This document shows, one piece after another, positions 1 to 8,234 of a stretch of DNA of 17,328 bases. The notes below the pieces were generated by a model that did not search any database, had not been told where the DNA came from, and was given only the letters and a program-made list of their open reading frames with translations. The first letter of the stretch is position 1; each line of letters starts with the position of its first letter. A program made the position numbers and the translations under genes. The stretch is from Candidatus Latescibacterota bacterium (GTDB taxonomy: Bacteria > Latescibacterota > UBA2968 > GCA-2709665), in assembly GCA_030746455.1 (NCBI GenBank), contig JASLMQ010000929.1, forward strand, positions 1 through 17,328, in the 5' to 3' direction.

Positions 1-201
1 CAGATTCTCGGGTACACGTCGGGGAAGATGCGCAGACACAACATCCGCGTGCTGGTGGGGGACCGTGTGACGATCGAGACCTCACCGTACGACCTCAACC
101 GGGGTCGGATCGTCTGGTTGCACAAGCTACCCGTGCCCGAAGGCACCAACGTGCCCAGGCGGACGGGGGGTGCTGCGCGCTTCAGGAGACACCGCCGCTA
201 G
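1..201 (+). CDS. infA: Translation initiation factor IF-1 (5'-truncated by window)
   Basis: The frame is open from base 1 to a TAG at 199-201 and gives 66 residues of IF-1; the start codon lies before the window. IF-1 is a single S1/OB-fold protein that binds the ribosomal A site during initiation. The visible part contains the family signature [19 protein letters not shown] followed by [12 protein letters not shown], which is the second half of the OB fold. Usual IF-1 proteins stop within a few residues of the RGRI strand. This one continues for about 27 residues with a basic tail ending in [14 protein letters not shown]. Actinobacterial-type IF-1 proteins can carry extensions at this point, but I cannot say whether the tail is functional. 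No clear terminator follows; a 7-bp GC hairpin at 240-259 has no T-tract. Confidence 0.9.
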   Translation, partial: QILGYTSGKMRRHNIRVLVGDRVTIETSPYDLNRGRIVWLHKLPVPEGTNVPRRTGGAARFRRHRR

Positions 202-402
202 CGGGTGTGTTCTCGACTGGACGTGTGTTCCGTATAGGTGGCTCCCTGCGAGGGGAGCCGACTGCGGCGGGTTCGCAGCGGGGGTGAGCTGTACCCGGCG
301 TAGGCCGCCGGACCTCGATAGGGGTACGCAAGCAGCAGCTGACAGCGAGTGAGAGCAGCATCTGGAGGGAGGCCTGCACCAGAATGGGGGTGAGGGCGTT
401 TT
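202..402. other. Intergenic stretch, no gene recognised
   Basis: About 200 bases between the infA stop and the convergent MFS gene. Short open frames on both strands here have no recognisable protein features. A hairpin with arms GGCTCCC/GGGAGCC and a 6-nt loop sits at 240-259 without a T-tract. A weaker GGGCG/CGCCC hairpin overlaps the end of the MFS gene near 394-414. I see no tRNA or other known RNA. Confidence 0.4.
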
Positions 403-1680
403 CTATGTACGCCCGTCAGGCCGGCTCGAGCGGGAGCGGGGATCGTGGACGCGCTGAAGCAGCAGGAGGCCAACGAGGAAGAACGCGACAACCGACAGGA
501 CCGCGACCCGCTGATTGCCGCCAAGGGCGTGGGAGATCTCGCCGAATACCAGTGGTCCAACCACAGATGAGGACTTCCCGCAAAAGGCGTAGAACCCGAA
601 CATCTGGGCCTCCTTTCCCTTCGGGATCAGCTCCGACATCAGTGCCCGGCTGGCGGCCTGCACCGCCCCCAGGCCGGTACCGGCCAGCACGGCGATGAGG
701 ACGAATTCGCCCTTGGTCGTGACGAAGTAGGCGAGGCCGGCGATGGCGGTCCAGAGCACGAGGGTGAGGGTGATGGTCCGCTTGGGGCCCCAGACGTCGG
801 TGGGCCGGGCGAGGGCGAACGATCCTGCCAGGGCCGACAACTGAATCAAGAGGAAGAGCGGGATCAGTTCCTGCAGGGTGAATCCGAGCGTGGTCTTGGC
901 AAAGATGGCCGCGAAGTAGATGGTGGTGTTGACGCCGTCGATGTAGACGAAGAAGGAGAGCAGGAAACGCCGGAGGTCGCGCTGCTTCAGTACGTCGGAG
1001 GCCAGTTGCTTGAAGCGGGTTACGCCCGAGGCGGCCGCGCGAAGCACGCCTTGGGTGCCGCGCCGGTCCGCCGGCAGCATGGCAAGGGCCGGGACGGAGA
1101 ACAGGGCGAAGAAAGCCGCCACCGACCACCAGGTGAAGTCGAGCCAGCCGCGGGCGACCAGGGGCAGGGAGATCAGCAGGCCGGCGGCCGACCCCGCGTA
1201 GCCCGTGCCGAAGCCGATGCCGGACACGAAGCCCTGACGATCGGGCGGCGCGATGTCGGGCAGGTAGGCGTTGTAGTAGACCAGGGCCCCCTCGAACCCG
1301 ATGTTGGCCAGAACGGCGAGAGCGTAGCCCCAGAGGATCATGCCTGGCGCAATTGTCGGGAAGAGCGCCACGCAGCCCACGCAGACCGTAGTGTAGGCGA
1401 ACAGCATCCGCTTCCGAACCCCGGCCCTGTCGGAAACCGACCCGAGGACGGGAGACGAGAGCGCGACGATCAGCATCGAGGTGGACAGCACCCGGCCCCA
1501 CCACAGGTCGCCCAGCCCTGCGTCGTTGCCGACGACGACGTCGGCGAAGTAGACGCTGAAAACGGTGGCCATGATGACCGCCGAGAACACGGAGTTGGCG
1601 AAGTCGTAAGACGCCCACGCCGCGACGATCTTGCGGTCCATCCGGGGGATGGTGTGGGGCATGTCGTGCCGAGGGACCAT
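403..1680 (-). CDS. MFS transporter, UMF1/Atg22-like family
   Basis: A 425-residue polytopic membrane protein with about 12 hydrophobic segments, the usual size for the family. The N-terminal signature AAWASYDFANSVF (about residues 20-32) is typical of the UMF1/vacuole-effluxer (Atg22-like) branch of the major facilitator superfamily. Yeast Atg22 exports amino acids from the vacuole; substrates of bacterial members are mostly unknown, so I do not name one. I chose the ATG at 1680 because AAGGAG lies 8 bases upstream of it. The frame is open to an ATG at 1740, but that lies in the probable promoter region. A later ATG at 1641 (MDRKIVAAWAS) would still keep the first membrane segment. The gene is monocistronic and diverges from hicBA. 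No adjacent gene hints at its cargo. Confidence 0.88.
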   Translation of the reverse strand: MVPRHDMPHTIPRMDRKIVAAWASYDFANSVFSAVIMATVFSVYFADVVVGNDAGLGDLWWGRVLSTSMLIVALSSPVLGSVSDRAGVRKRMLFAYTTVCVGCVALFPTIAPGMILWGYALAVLANIGFEGALVYYNAYLPDIAPPDRQGFVSGIGFGTGYAGSAAGLLISLPLVARGWLDFTWWSVAAFFALFSVPALAMLPADRRGTQGVLRAAASGVTRFKQLASDVLKQRDLRRFLLSFFVYIDGVNTTIYFAAIFAKTTLGFTLQELIPLFLLIQLSALAGSFALARPTDVWGPKRTITLTLVLWTAIAGLAYFVTTKGEFVLIAVLAGTGLGAVQAASRALMSELIPKGKEAQMFGFYAFCGKSSSVVGPLVFGEISHALGGNQRVAVLSVVAFFLVGLLLLQRVHDPRSRSSRPDGRT

Positions 1681-1746
1681 GCTCGGGGCTCCTTCTGGAT
1701 TCACACTGATGAAGCCTGCCGAGCGGGGTGGGCTCGGCATCAGGCA

Positions 1747-1776
1747 AATCTAGGTCACGTAAGCAGCATTTGTCAA
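1747..1776 (-). promoter_or_regulatory. Sigma70-like promoter for the MFS transporter
   Basis: Reading the minus strand, TTGACA (1776-1771) is followed after 18 bases by TAGATT (1752-1747), a perfect -35 and a 4/6 match -10. It lies about 70 bases upstream of the preferred ATG at 1680. This also supports that start over the ATG at 1740, which would begin almost at the expected transcription start. Confidence 0.6.
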
Positions 1777-1853
1777 TCTGCATGGCTCAGGGGGCGGTCG
1801 CTTCTGCCCGACGCACACGGCCGGCGATTTCCTCAGCCTGATGCAGCCTGACC

Positions 1854-1882
1854 TTGACATCGTCGGGTTGCTGCGTTATTCT
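1854..1882 (+). promoter_or_regulatory. Sigma70-like promoter for hicBA
   Basis: TTGACA at 1854-1859 is followed by a 17-base spacer and TATTCT at 1877-1882. This is a perfect -35 with optimal spacing and a 4/6 -10. It lies about 75 bases upstream of hicB. I could not identify a clear inverted-repeat operator in the leader between 1883 and 1958. Confidence 0.65.
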
Positions 1883-1958
1883 GTACCACCAGGCGAGCCA
1901 GACAAGGTGTTGTGCTTAGATCTGTCCTGGTCTTACTCTGTCCCAAGGAGCAGCGACC

Positions 1959-2165
1959 ATGGAGACCAAGACGCTGAAGACAAGGATGCAGATGGTCTAC
2001 TGGAAGGAATCCGAGTTCTGGCTGGGAAAGCTCATCGAGCATCCGGAGATCATGACACAGGGTAAGACGCTCGAGGAGTTGGAGGAGAACATCAAGGATG
2101 CATATCTGATGATGCTGATGGACGATGTCCCGGAGCAGCACGAAGTCAAGCAGATCGATATATGA
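1959..2165 (+). CDS. hicB: HicB-family antitoxin
   Basis: A 68-residue acidic protein resembling the partial RNase H fold of HicB antitoxins. The short pattern YWKESEFWLGKLIEHPEIMTQGKTLEELEENIKDAY matches in order the YW..D..WLG.L...PD..TQG.TLEEL..N..D.Y layout of the compact HicB group (residues about 14-49). HicB neutralises its partner HicA by direct binding. This compact version has no room for the C-terminal ribbon-helix-helix or HTH DNA-binding domain found in longer HicB proteins, so autorepression, if any, would need another mechanism. The start is supported by AAGGAG 8 bases upstream. The stop overlaps the hicA start (ATGA at 2162-2165), implying translational coupling. The order is antitoxin first, unlike the E. 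coli hicAB locus. Confidence 0.82.
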   Translation: METKTLKTRMQMVYWKESEFWLGKLIEHPEIMTQGKTLEELEENIKDAYLMMLMDDVPEQHEVKQIDI

Positions 2166-2353
2166 ACCGGCGGTCGTTCGTGCGCGGGCTTGTGAATGAC
2201 GGTTGTGTACTCCTCAGGCAGGGCGCGAGGCACGACATCTATGTGAATCCCTCAACCGGCCAGAAACAACCCGTTCCAAGGCATTCTGAGATCGACGACA
2301 GGTTGGCCAGGCATATCAGGAGATACCTGGGATTAGTGGAGAGCGAACGGTAG
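2162..2353 (+). CDS. hicA: HicA-family mRNA interferase toxin
   Basis: A 63-residue basic protein with the double-stranded-RNA-binding-like fold expected of HicA toxins, which cleave mRNA. Family landmarks are the N-terminal RRSFVRGLVNDGCVLLRQG helix-strand, the conserved catalytic-type histidine in GARHDIY (His24), and the NPSTGQKQPVPRHSEI strand-turn ending in a C-terminal helix. Length and motif order are those of an intact toxin. It begins inside the last codons of hicB through an ATGA overlap, so it is probably translated after its antitoxin. The pair sits alone between unrelated housekeeping genes, a common position for chromosomal toxin-antitoxin modules. No flanking repeats or integrase indicate recent transfer. 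Confidence 0.85.
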   Translation: MNRRSFVRGLVNDGCVLLRQGARHDIYVNPSTGQKQPVPRHSEIDDRLARHIRRYLGLVESER

Positions 2354-2386
2354 CCCAGGCCTCAACAGTCTTCCCACGCAGAACCA

Positions 2387-2422
2387 GAAGCGGCGATCTG
2401 GTGATACCCAGATCGCCGCTTC
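2387..2422. terminator. Hairpin between convergent hicA and thiC
   Basis: A perfect 15-bp inverted repeat (arms GAAGCGGCGATCTGG at 2387-2401 and its complement at 2408-2422) with a 6-base loop lies between the hicA and thiC stops. Position and symmetry suggest a bidirectional terminator. Neither side has a convincing T-tract, so strength is uncertain. Confidence 0.6.
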
Positions 2423-2442
2423 GCGTACCAACCCCCTTCCCA

Positions 2443-4185
<1,743 letters not shown>

Positions 4186-4211
4186 TCACTGCCAGCGGCC
4201 GAACAGAGCAC

Positions 4212-4244
4212 GAAAACGGGCCGCTTTCGGTCGGAAAACGGCCC
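4212..4244 (-). terminator. Riboswitch-linked intrinsic terminator upstream of thiC
   Basis: On the minus strand an 11-bp hairpin (arms GGGCCGTTTTC and GAAAGCGGCCC with one T-G pair, loop CGACC, 4218-4244) is followed by GTTTTCG. It lies between the TPP aptamer and the thiC start. This is the expected position for a ligand-dependent premature terminator, the expression platform of the riboswitch. Confidence 0.75.
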
Positions 4245-4278
4245 AACGCATCGCCCGGACGGATCCGGATGGATGCGA

Positions 4279-4357
4279 TTCCGTTTCCCTACGCTGGCAT
4301 TACCCAGGTCAGGTTCGAAGGGTGTGATCTCAGCCTCTCGGCACCCCTGCACGGAAA
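4279..4357 (-). promoter_or_regulatory. TPP riboswitch (THI element) controlling thiC
   Basis: The minus strand carries the hallmark TPP aptamer blocks in order: GGGGTGCC, GGCTGAGATCACACCC, ACCTGACCTGGGTAATGCC and GCGTAGGGAA. The CTGAGA core recognises the pyrimidine of the ligand and the CCTGA...GGGTAATGCC arm binds the pyrophosphate. Flanking TTCCGT (4356-4351) and ACGGAA (4284-4279) can close the P1 stem. High TPP should favour the terminator at 4212-4244 and switch thiC off. Confidence 0.95.
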
Positions 4358-4393
4358 CATGTGGTCTGTTGCGTACGGCTTGCTCGTGCACAA

Positions 4394-4422
4394 AAGCTAA
4401 TCAATAGGATCTTTGGAGTCAA
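4394..4422 (-). promoter_or_regulatory. Probable thiC promoter
   Basis: On the minus strand TTGACT (4422-4417) is followed by 17 bases and TAGCTT (4399-4394). The -35 is 5/6 and the -10 only 3/6. The transcript would start about 30 bases before the riboswitch P1 stem, which fits. Confidence 0.5.
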
Positions 4423-4426
4423 CCCC

Positions 4427-4464
4427 CGCAAAGAGAAGGGGTGCCGCATTCCTGCGGCACCCCT
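4427..4464 (-). terminator. Intrinsic terminator of the sigma/LTxxQ operon
   Basis: A perfect 12-bp hairpin (arms AGGGGTGCCGCA and its complement, 4-base loop, 4437-4464) lies 33 bases beyond the lipoprotein stop. On the minus strand it runs into TTCTCTTT. It closes the minus-strand operon just before the thiC promoter. Confidence 0.85.
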
Positions 4465-4497
4465 GACAGGGCGGAGAAAGGTCTCTATGATCTGTGG

Positions 4498-5508
4498 CTA
4501 TTTCGCCGTGCGCTTCGTCTGCCGCCCCGCCAAGATCTGATCGTACTTCGCCTCCTGCTCGTCGGTCAGGATCTCACGGAGGGCCTTGTCGAACGCGCTC
4601 CGGAGGGCCTCGTACTCCTTCTTCACCGATTCGCGGTCGGCCTTGGTCTCGCGAGCCTTCTGTGCGATCGCCTTGCCGTCCGCGCTGTGCTTCAGCCTCA
4701 ACGCCTTCAGCGCCGCCCGCTGGTCCGCATCGAGCCCGAGCTGGTCTTCGATCGGGGTCCGCTTGGCCTTCGCGTCCTTCTTCTTCTGCTGGATGCGTCG
4801 CTTTGCCTGCGCCTGCCGCTTCTTGCGCTCGGCCTGCTGCTCGGGGCGGGCGGCCTTCAGCTCGTCATACTTCGCCTTCTGTTCGTCGGTCAGCAGGTTC
4901 CGGACCGCCGTGTCGAACCCGCTTCGGAGCGCTTCAAGCTCCTTCTTCACCGTCTCGCGATCCGTGCCCGCTTCGCGCGCTTTCTGAGTCACGGCCTTGC
5001 TGTCGGTGCGAAGCCCGTCCCTCAGCGTCTTCAGTGCCGCTCGCTGTTCCTCATCGAGCCCGAGCTGGTCCTCGATGGGTGTCCGCTTCGACTTCGCCTT
5101 GGTCCTCCTCTCCTCGGCGCGCTTCCTGACCTCGGCCTTCAGATCTGCATAGGTGGCCTTCTGCTCATCGGTAAGCAAGGCCAGGATGGCGGCGTGATGC
5201 TTCTCCCTCAGGGCCTTGAGCTCATCTCTCACGGCCTTCCGATCCTTGGATCCCTTTGCGGCCTCCAGGACGGCCTGGGTCTCGGCCTTCTGTTCCTTCC
5301 TAAGCGCCGCCAGCGCCGCTTTCTGCGCCTCAGAGAGGCTAAGCTTGTCGGCCAAGCCGCCGAACCGATCGCCATCTTCCGAGGAGACAACAGGCTTCTC
5401 GACTGTGGGGTCCGACGCATCTAGCGAGGTGGTGGGGGCGTCCTGGCTGCATCCAACGAAGAGCCAGGCCGCGGCTAACAGGGCGGGTACGAGTCTAGGG
5501 GTCTTCAT
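4498..5508 (-). CDS. Lipoprotein with three tandem CpxP/Spy-like LTxxQ domains
   Basis: A 336-residue predicted lipoprotein. Residues 1-20 are a signal peptide ending in LFVGC, giving lipidation at Cys20 (the -3 position is Phe, slightly unusual). A low-complexity linker (21-50) leads into three helical repeats. Each opens with an L.L.EAQ/EEQ/ADQ..AL..LR motif (about 56, 149, 257) and closes with LTDEQxAxYxxLK/I (about 112, 207, 315). The LTxxQ motif is characteristic of CpxP, Spy and ZraP/CnrX-type periplasmic proteins, which bind unfolded proteins or metals and modulate stress signalling. Repeats 2 and 3 are very similar and offset by 108 residues; repeat 1 is more diverged. Linkers are very rich in Lys/Arg, Ala and Gln and likely coiled or helical. 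GGAG lies 8 bases before the ATG. It is the last gene of the operon, 89 bases after its neighbour. Known single-domain relatives are about 150 residues, so a triplicated lipid-anchored version is unusual. Exact function is unknown. Confidence 0.85.
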   Translation of the reverse strand: MKTPRLVPALLAAAWLFVGCSQDAPTTSLDASDPTVEKPVVSSEDGDRFGGLADKLSLSEAQKAALAALRKEQKAETQAVLEAAKGSKDRKAVRDELKALREKHHAAILALLTDEQKATYADLKAEVRKRAEERRTKAKSKRTPIEDQLGLDEEQRAALKTLRDGLRTDSKAVTQKAREAGTDRETVKKELEALRSGFDTAVRNLLTDEQKAKYDELKAARPEQQAERKKRQAQAKRRIQQKKKDAKAKRTPIEDQLGLDADQRAALKALRLKHSADGKAIAQKARETKADRESVKKEYEALRSAFDKALREILTDEQEAKYDQILAGRQTKRTAK

Positions 5509-5597
5509 GGATTCGGTCTCCTGGAGTCAAGCGTTTGCGGTTCGGCAACTCGCGGGCCTGCCCGGTCACATGGACGGACCCGAGGTGTCGGATCTAT

Positions 5598-6638
5598 CTA
5601 TTGTTTGGGTTCCGCCGGCGCATCCTCGGAGGATCGGCCGGGCAGGCACCTTGGGCACTCCGGGCACTCCACGCCCATCGGGCACTCGCCGGGTTGCATG
5701 TGCGGGCGTCCCATCATCCTCCGGCCATCCCGCATCATCCGGTGCCCTCGCTGCATCATCCCACGGCCCCGGTGCCCCTTCCCCTCCTTCCGCAGCTCCT
5801 TCATCTTCTCCTTCTGCTCGGGTGTGAAGACCGCGGCTCTGGCGAGCTGCTGGTCGATCCGCGCGGTCAGAATCTGGCCTCGGGCCCGATTGACCTCAGC
5901 CACAAGGGTCTTCACATCGGTCTTGCTGGGCGAAGCCTGACCCATGGCCGAACGCAGGTCGAGCATCGCGATCTTCTGGTCGGCCTGGAGACGCGCCATC
6001 GTCTTGGCGTTGGACAAGCCGAGGGCCTTCAGCTTCTCCTGCTGCGATTCCGACAGCCCCAGGGCGTTGGCCAGGTTGGGCCGTCGCATCCCGCTCCCCC
6101 GTGCCGGTCCCCTTCCTCGCATCGCCATCGCCCGGCCCCGTCCCGGACCTCGGCGGCCCCCATGCTTCATCGCGTGTCCCCGTCCTCTCATCCCTCTCCC
6201 GCGTCCCTTGATCGCACGGCCCTTCCCCATTCCTCGGCCCGGGCGCAGCTCCTTCATCTTTTCCTTCTGCTCGGGCGTGAGGATCGCAGCGTGCGCCAGC
6301 CGTCCCTCGATGCCTTCGGAAAAAATCTGCGACCGGATCCGGTTCACCGCGGCCACGCGGGCCTTCACGTCCGCGACGTTGGGTCCGACCTCGGCCATCA
6401 GGGCGCGGAGGTCCATACCCGCGACCTTGAGATCGGCGCCCAGTCGGGTCATCGTCTTCTGACCCTCGGTTCTCAGGGTCTTCAGCCTCTCCTGCTGCTC
6501 GGCCGTGAGATCCAGGGCTTCCGCCAGGTCCGGACGCCGCGCCATCCAGCGCTCCCGCCTGGGTCGAGCCTCTGCCGCCAGCGCACTCCCCAGGAGGGCG
6601 GCGGCCACCATCACGACTGCCAGGTTTCGGTACGTCAT
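5598..6638 (-). CDS. Exported two-domain CpxP/Spy-like protein with RGR-rich linker and Cys-rich tail
   Basis: A 346-residue exported protein. Residues 1 to about 23 form a signal peptide (NLAVVMVAAALLGSALAAEA). Two LTxxQ-type domains follow: 34-131 (RRPDLAEALDLTAEQQ to LTPEQKEKMKEL) and 185-282 (RRPNLANALGLSESQQ to FTPEQKEKMKEL), a clear internal duplication. They are joined by a Gly/Arg/Met/His-rich linker (133-184) with repeated GRG/RGRG units. The C-terminus has MMQRGHRMMRDGRRMMGRPH followed by four cysteines (319, 325, 328, 331; C-x5-C-x2-C-x2-C). The Met/His clusters and Cys set suggest metal binding, in line with ZraP/CnrX relatives, but this is inference. I chose the ATG at 6638 because AAAGGAG lies 10 bases upstream and it starts the signal peptide directly; the frame is open 29 codons further. 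It sits 50 bases after the previous operon gene. Confidence 0.82.
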   Translation of the reverse strand: MTYRNLAVVMVAAALLGSALAAEARPRRERWMARRPDLAEALDLTAEQQERLKTLRTEGQKTMTRLGADLKVAGMDLRALMAEVGPNVADVKARVAAVNRIRSQIFSEGIEGRLAHAAILTPEQKEKMKELRPGRGMGKGRAIKGRGRGMRGRGHAMKHGGRRGPGRGRAMAMRGRGPARGSGMRRPNLANALGLSESQQEKLKALGLSNAKTMARLQADQKIAMLDLRSAMGQASPSKTDVKTLVAEVNRARGQILTARIDQQLARAAVFTPEQKEKMKELRKEGKGHRGRGMMQRGHRMMRDGRRMMGRPHMQPGECPMGVECPECPRCLPGRSSEDAPAEPKQ

Positions 6639-6688
6639 CGCAATCACGCTCCTTTCATGTGTGAGCGATCGTGGGTCCCGTGGAGCGG

Positions 6689-7120
6689 CTACGGCCGGTC
6701 CCCCGGTCTCGGTCTGCGCCTCCAAAGCCTCCGGTAGCGCTGACGGTTCTCGTTGTACTCAAGCTGCTGTTCCTCCGTGAGGACCTCCAGGATCCTCACG
6801 CGCGTGCTGTCGAGCATGCTTCTGAGCTGCCTGTTCACCTCCCTGCGCTGGTGCACGGTACGCTCACGACCCGCGTCGAGTATCTCCCGGATCCTGGTCT
6901 CCTGGTCCTCGGACAGGTCGAGATCCCGAGTAAGACGGCGCTGCCAGCGCTGCTGGAGCTCAGGCGCCATGGCCGGGCCTCGACGCTGCATGAGGGCATC
7001 GGCACGACGGACCTGCCTGAACATGGCCCGACGCGTGACGATCGCGCCACAGACGCCGCCGACGAGGAAGATCAGGACGGCGAGAAGAAGCGCCTTGGTT
7101 CTCGATGAGAGGGCCAGCAT
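6689..7120 (-). CDS. Membrane-anchored CpxP/CnrX-like periplasmic sensor
   Basis: A 143-residue protein with one N-terminal membrane segment (about 9-28, LLLAVLIFLVGGVCGAIV) followed directly by basic residues, so it is more likely an uncleaved anchor than a signal peptide. The rest is helical and highly charged, with a DLDLSEDQ...IREIL motif (67-81) and LTEEQQLEY (114-122). That is the L.L...Q/LTxxQ layout of CpxP, Spy and the CnrX-type heavy-metal sensor family. CnrX controls an ECF sigma factor by acting on its anti-sigma partner. Here the gene starts only 3 bases after the anti-sigma stop, so a similar sensor role is attractive but inferred. No His-rich metal site like that of CnrX is obvious. 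Length is normal for the family. Confidence 0.8.
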   Translation of the reverse strand: MLALSSRTKALLLAVLIFLVGGVCGAIVTRRAMFRQVRRADALMQRRGPAMAPELQQRWQRRLTRDLDLSEDQETRIREILDAGRERTVHQRREVNRQLRSMLDSTRVRILEVLTEEQQLEYNENRQRYRRLWRRRPRPGDRP

Positions 7121-7123
7121 GGG

Positions 7124-7600
7124 TCACCTCGGCTGGGATGCGGGGTCGGGAACGGCATCGATGAGCATCAGGATGTCATCGCGCGAGATCTCGGTATCGT
7201 CCAGGACTACTGTGACGGGCGATTCGCCGCCCCACTGAGACCTCAGGACGTCTTCGAGCGTCACTGCCGAGTCCTCCCCGTTGAGCCCGTCGAAGACGGC
7301 TATCAGGAGGGCCGCCGCCACAGCGAACAGGGGAATCAGGCGCTTCCCGGCCCATTCCAGGTTTGGCCAGATGCTGAGGACCTTCTCCTCCCGGATCCGG
7401 GCGTGCACGCCGTCCCAGAGGGAGGGGGTGGGGACCTCCCGCCTCCGCTGGATCAGGACACGAGCGCGCTCGAGACAGTCGAGCTCCTCCCGGCAGCCGG
7501 GGCAGGTCGCCAGATGGGCCTCGACCCGGTCGACGTCGGCCGAGTCGAGGCTGCCGTCCAGGTACAGAAGCAGATCTTCTCTGACACAGGTCTTGCTCAT
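7124..7600 (-). CDS. Zinc-finger anti-sigma factor, membrane-anchored
   Basis: A 158-residue protein with the architecture of ZAS-type anti-sigma factors. The N-terminal cytosolic zf-HC2 domain has the H-x3-C-x2-C motif (His29, Cys33, Cys36 in HLATCPGC) that clamps the sigma factor. One membrane segment follows (about 86-103, KRLIPLFAVAAALLIAVF), then a C-terminal extracytoplasmic region of about 55 residues that could receive a signal. The ATG at 7600 overlaps the sigma-factor stop as ATGA, the usual coupling of a sigma/anti-sigma pair; the frame is open further upstream but only inside the sigma gene. The C-terminal part has an acidic VVLDDTEISRDDILMLIDAV segment I do not recognise. Release is presumably by signal-dependent proteolysis or by contact with the adjacent LTxxQ protein; neither is shown by sequence. 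Confidence 0.87.
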   Translation of the reverse strand: MSKTCVREDLLLYLDGSLDSADVDRVEAHLATCPGCREELDCLERARVLIQRRREVPTPSLWDGVHARIREEKVLSIWPNLEWAGKRLIPLFAVAAALLIAVFDGLNGEDSAVTLEDVLRSQWGGESPVTVVLDDTEISRDDILMLIDAVPDPASQPR

Positions 7601-8187
7601 GACGTTTCCTCCCCAACCCATTCCGCGTGAACCGGTCGCAGCAGATCTCTGAGTCGGGCCCTGGCCCGCGAGAGCCGCGATTTCACGGTGCCGACGGAGC
7701 ACCCGAGCGTCTCTGCGATCTGTTCCTGCGACATGTCCTCGATGTCCTTCAGGACCACAACGGCTCGTTGGTCAGATTCAAGGGCATCCAGCGCGGCTTG
7801 GATGGCTTCTTGCAGCTGGGCGCGCTCTGCTCCGTCGGTCGGCATCCGTGCATCGAACAGGTGATCCGCAGTGATGCGGCCCGACTCGACAAGTGCGTCC
7901 AGAGAAATGGTGTCTTTCCGTCGGCTCTCGGCCTGGGCCCTGTTGAGGCAAACGTTGACGGCAATCCGGTAGAGCCAGGTGTAGAATGTCGATTCCGCCC
8001 GGAAGGTCTCTAGCGACTGGTAGGCCCTGACGAAGGCCTCCTGCGCGGCGTCACGCGCCCCCTCGGCGTCGCCCAGGATGGAGCACGCGAGGGTGTAGAC
8101 GCGGGCCTCGTAACGCTCGACGAGCTCGCGGAACGCCTCGAGGTCTCCCTCCTGGCACTGGACGACAAGGGATAGATCATCAGACAT
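7597..8187 (-). CDS. ECF-type RNA polymerase sigma factor
   Basis: A 196-residue sigma factor of the extracytoplasmic-function group. Region 2 spans about residues 12-87, with the core-binding and -10-recognition helices around DAAQEAFVRAYQSLETF and STFYTWLYRIAVNVCLN. Region 4 spans about 125-184, with the -35-binding helix-turn-helix MSQEQIAETLGCSVGTVKSRLSRARARLRDLL. There is no region 3, as expected. The linker (88-124) is somewhat long. It heads a five-gene operon with its anti-sigma factor and three LTxxQ proteins. GGAGG lies 4 bases upstream of the ATG. The preceding promoter has the GGAAC/TCTAA form recognised by RpoE-like ECF factors, so autoregulation is likely. Closest functional model is RpoE/CnrH-type envelope or metal stress control; subgroup not determined. 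Confidence 0.93.
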   Translation of the reverse strand: MSDDLSLVVQCQEGDLEAFRELVERYEARVYTLACSILGDAEGARDAAQEAFVRAYQSLETFRAESTFYTWLYRIAVNVCLNRAQAESRRKDTISLDALVESGRITADHLFDARMPTDGAERAQLQEAIQAALDALESDQRAVVVLKDIEDMSQEQIAETLGCSVGTVKSRLSRARARLRDLLRPVHAEWVGEETS

Positions 8188-8234
8188 CGGGCCTCCGGGA
8201 GCCGAAAAGAACGATACTCGCGCCCTTCACTCTC

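Noticed and set aside
240..292. Possible tRNA-like element after infA, suggested by a GGGTTCGC T-arm-like word
   Set aside because: No acceptor stem, anticodon arm or D-arm can be assembled around it.
416..1783. Long open frame (455 codons) on the minus strand overlapping the MFS gene
   Set aside because: It is a frame-shifted shadow of the transporter: Arg/Pro/Gly/His-rich, no hydrophobic segments, no family signature.
1909..1938. Second promoter candidate for hicB (TTGTGC with TTACTC)
   Set aside because: Both boxes match consensus poorly; the upstream TTGACA-N17-TATTCT is far better.
4739..5082. Possible nucleotide-level direct repeat as a mobile or CRISPR-like element
   Set aside because: The repeats are protein-coding LTxxQ domain duplications with diverged third positions, not short identical repeats with spacers.
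4441..5424. Plus-strand open frame of 327 codons with apparent Leu-rich repeats
   Set aside because: The repeats are the reverse complement of the triplicated lipoprotein domains; it has no ribosome-binding site and starts within the terminator hairpin.
5535..6737. Plus-strand open frame of 400 codons opposite the two-domain LTxxQ gene
   Set aside because: His/Pro/Arg/Leu-rich shadow; the minus-strand gene has a signal peptide, Shine-Dalgarno and family motifs.
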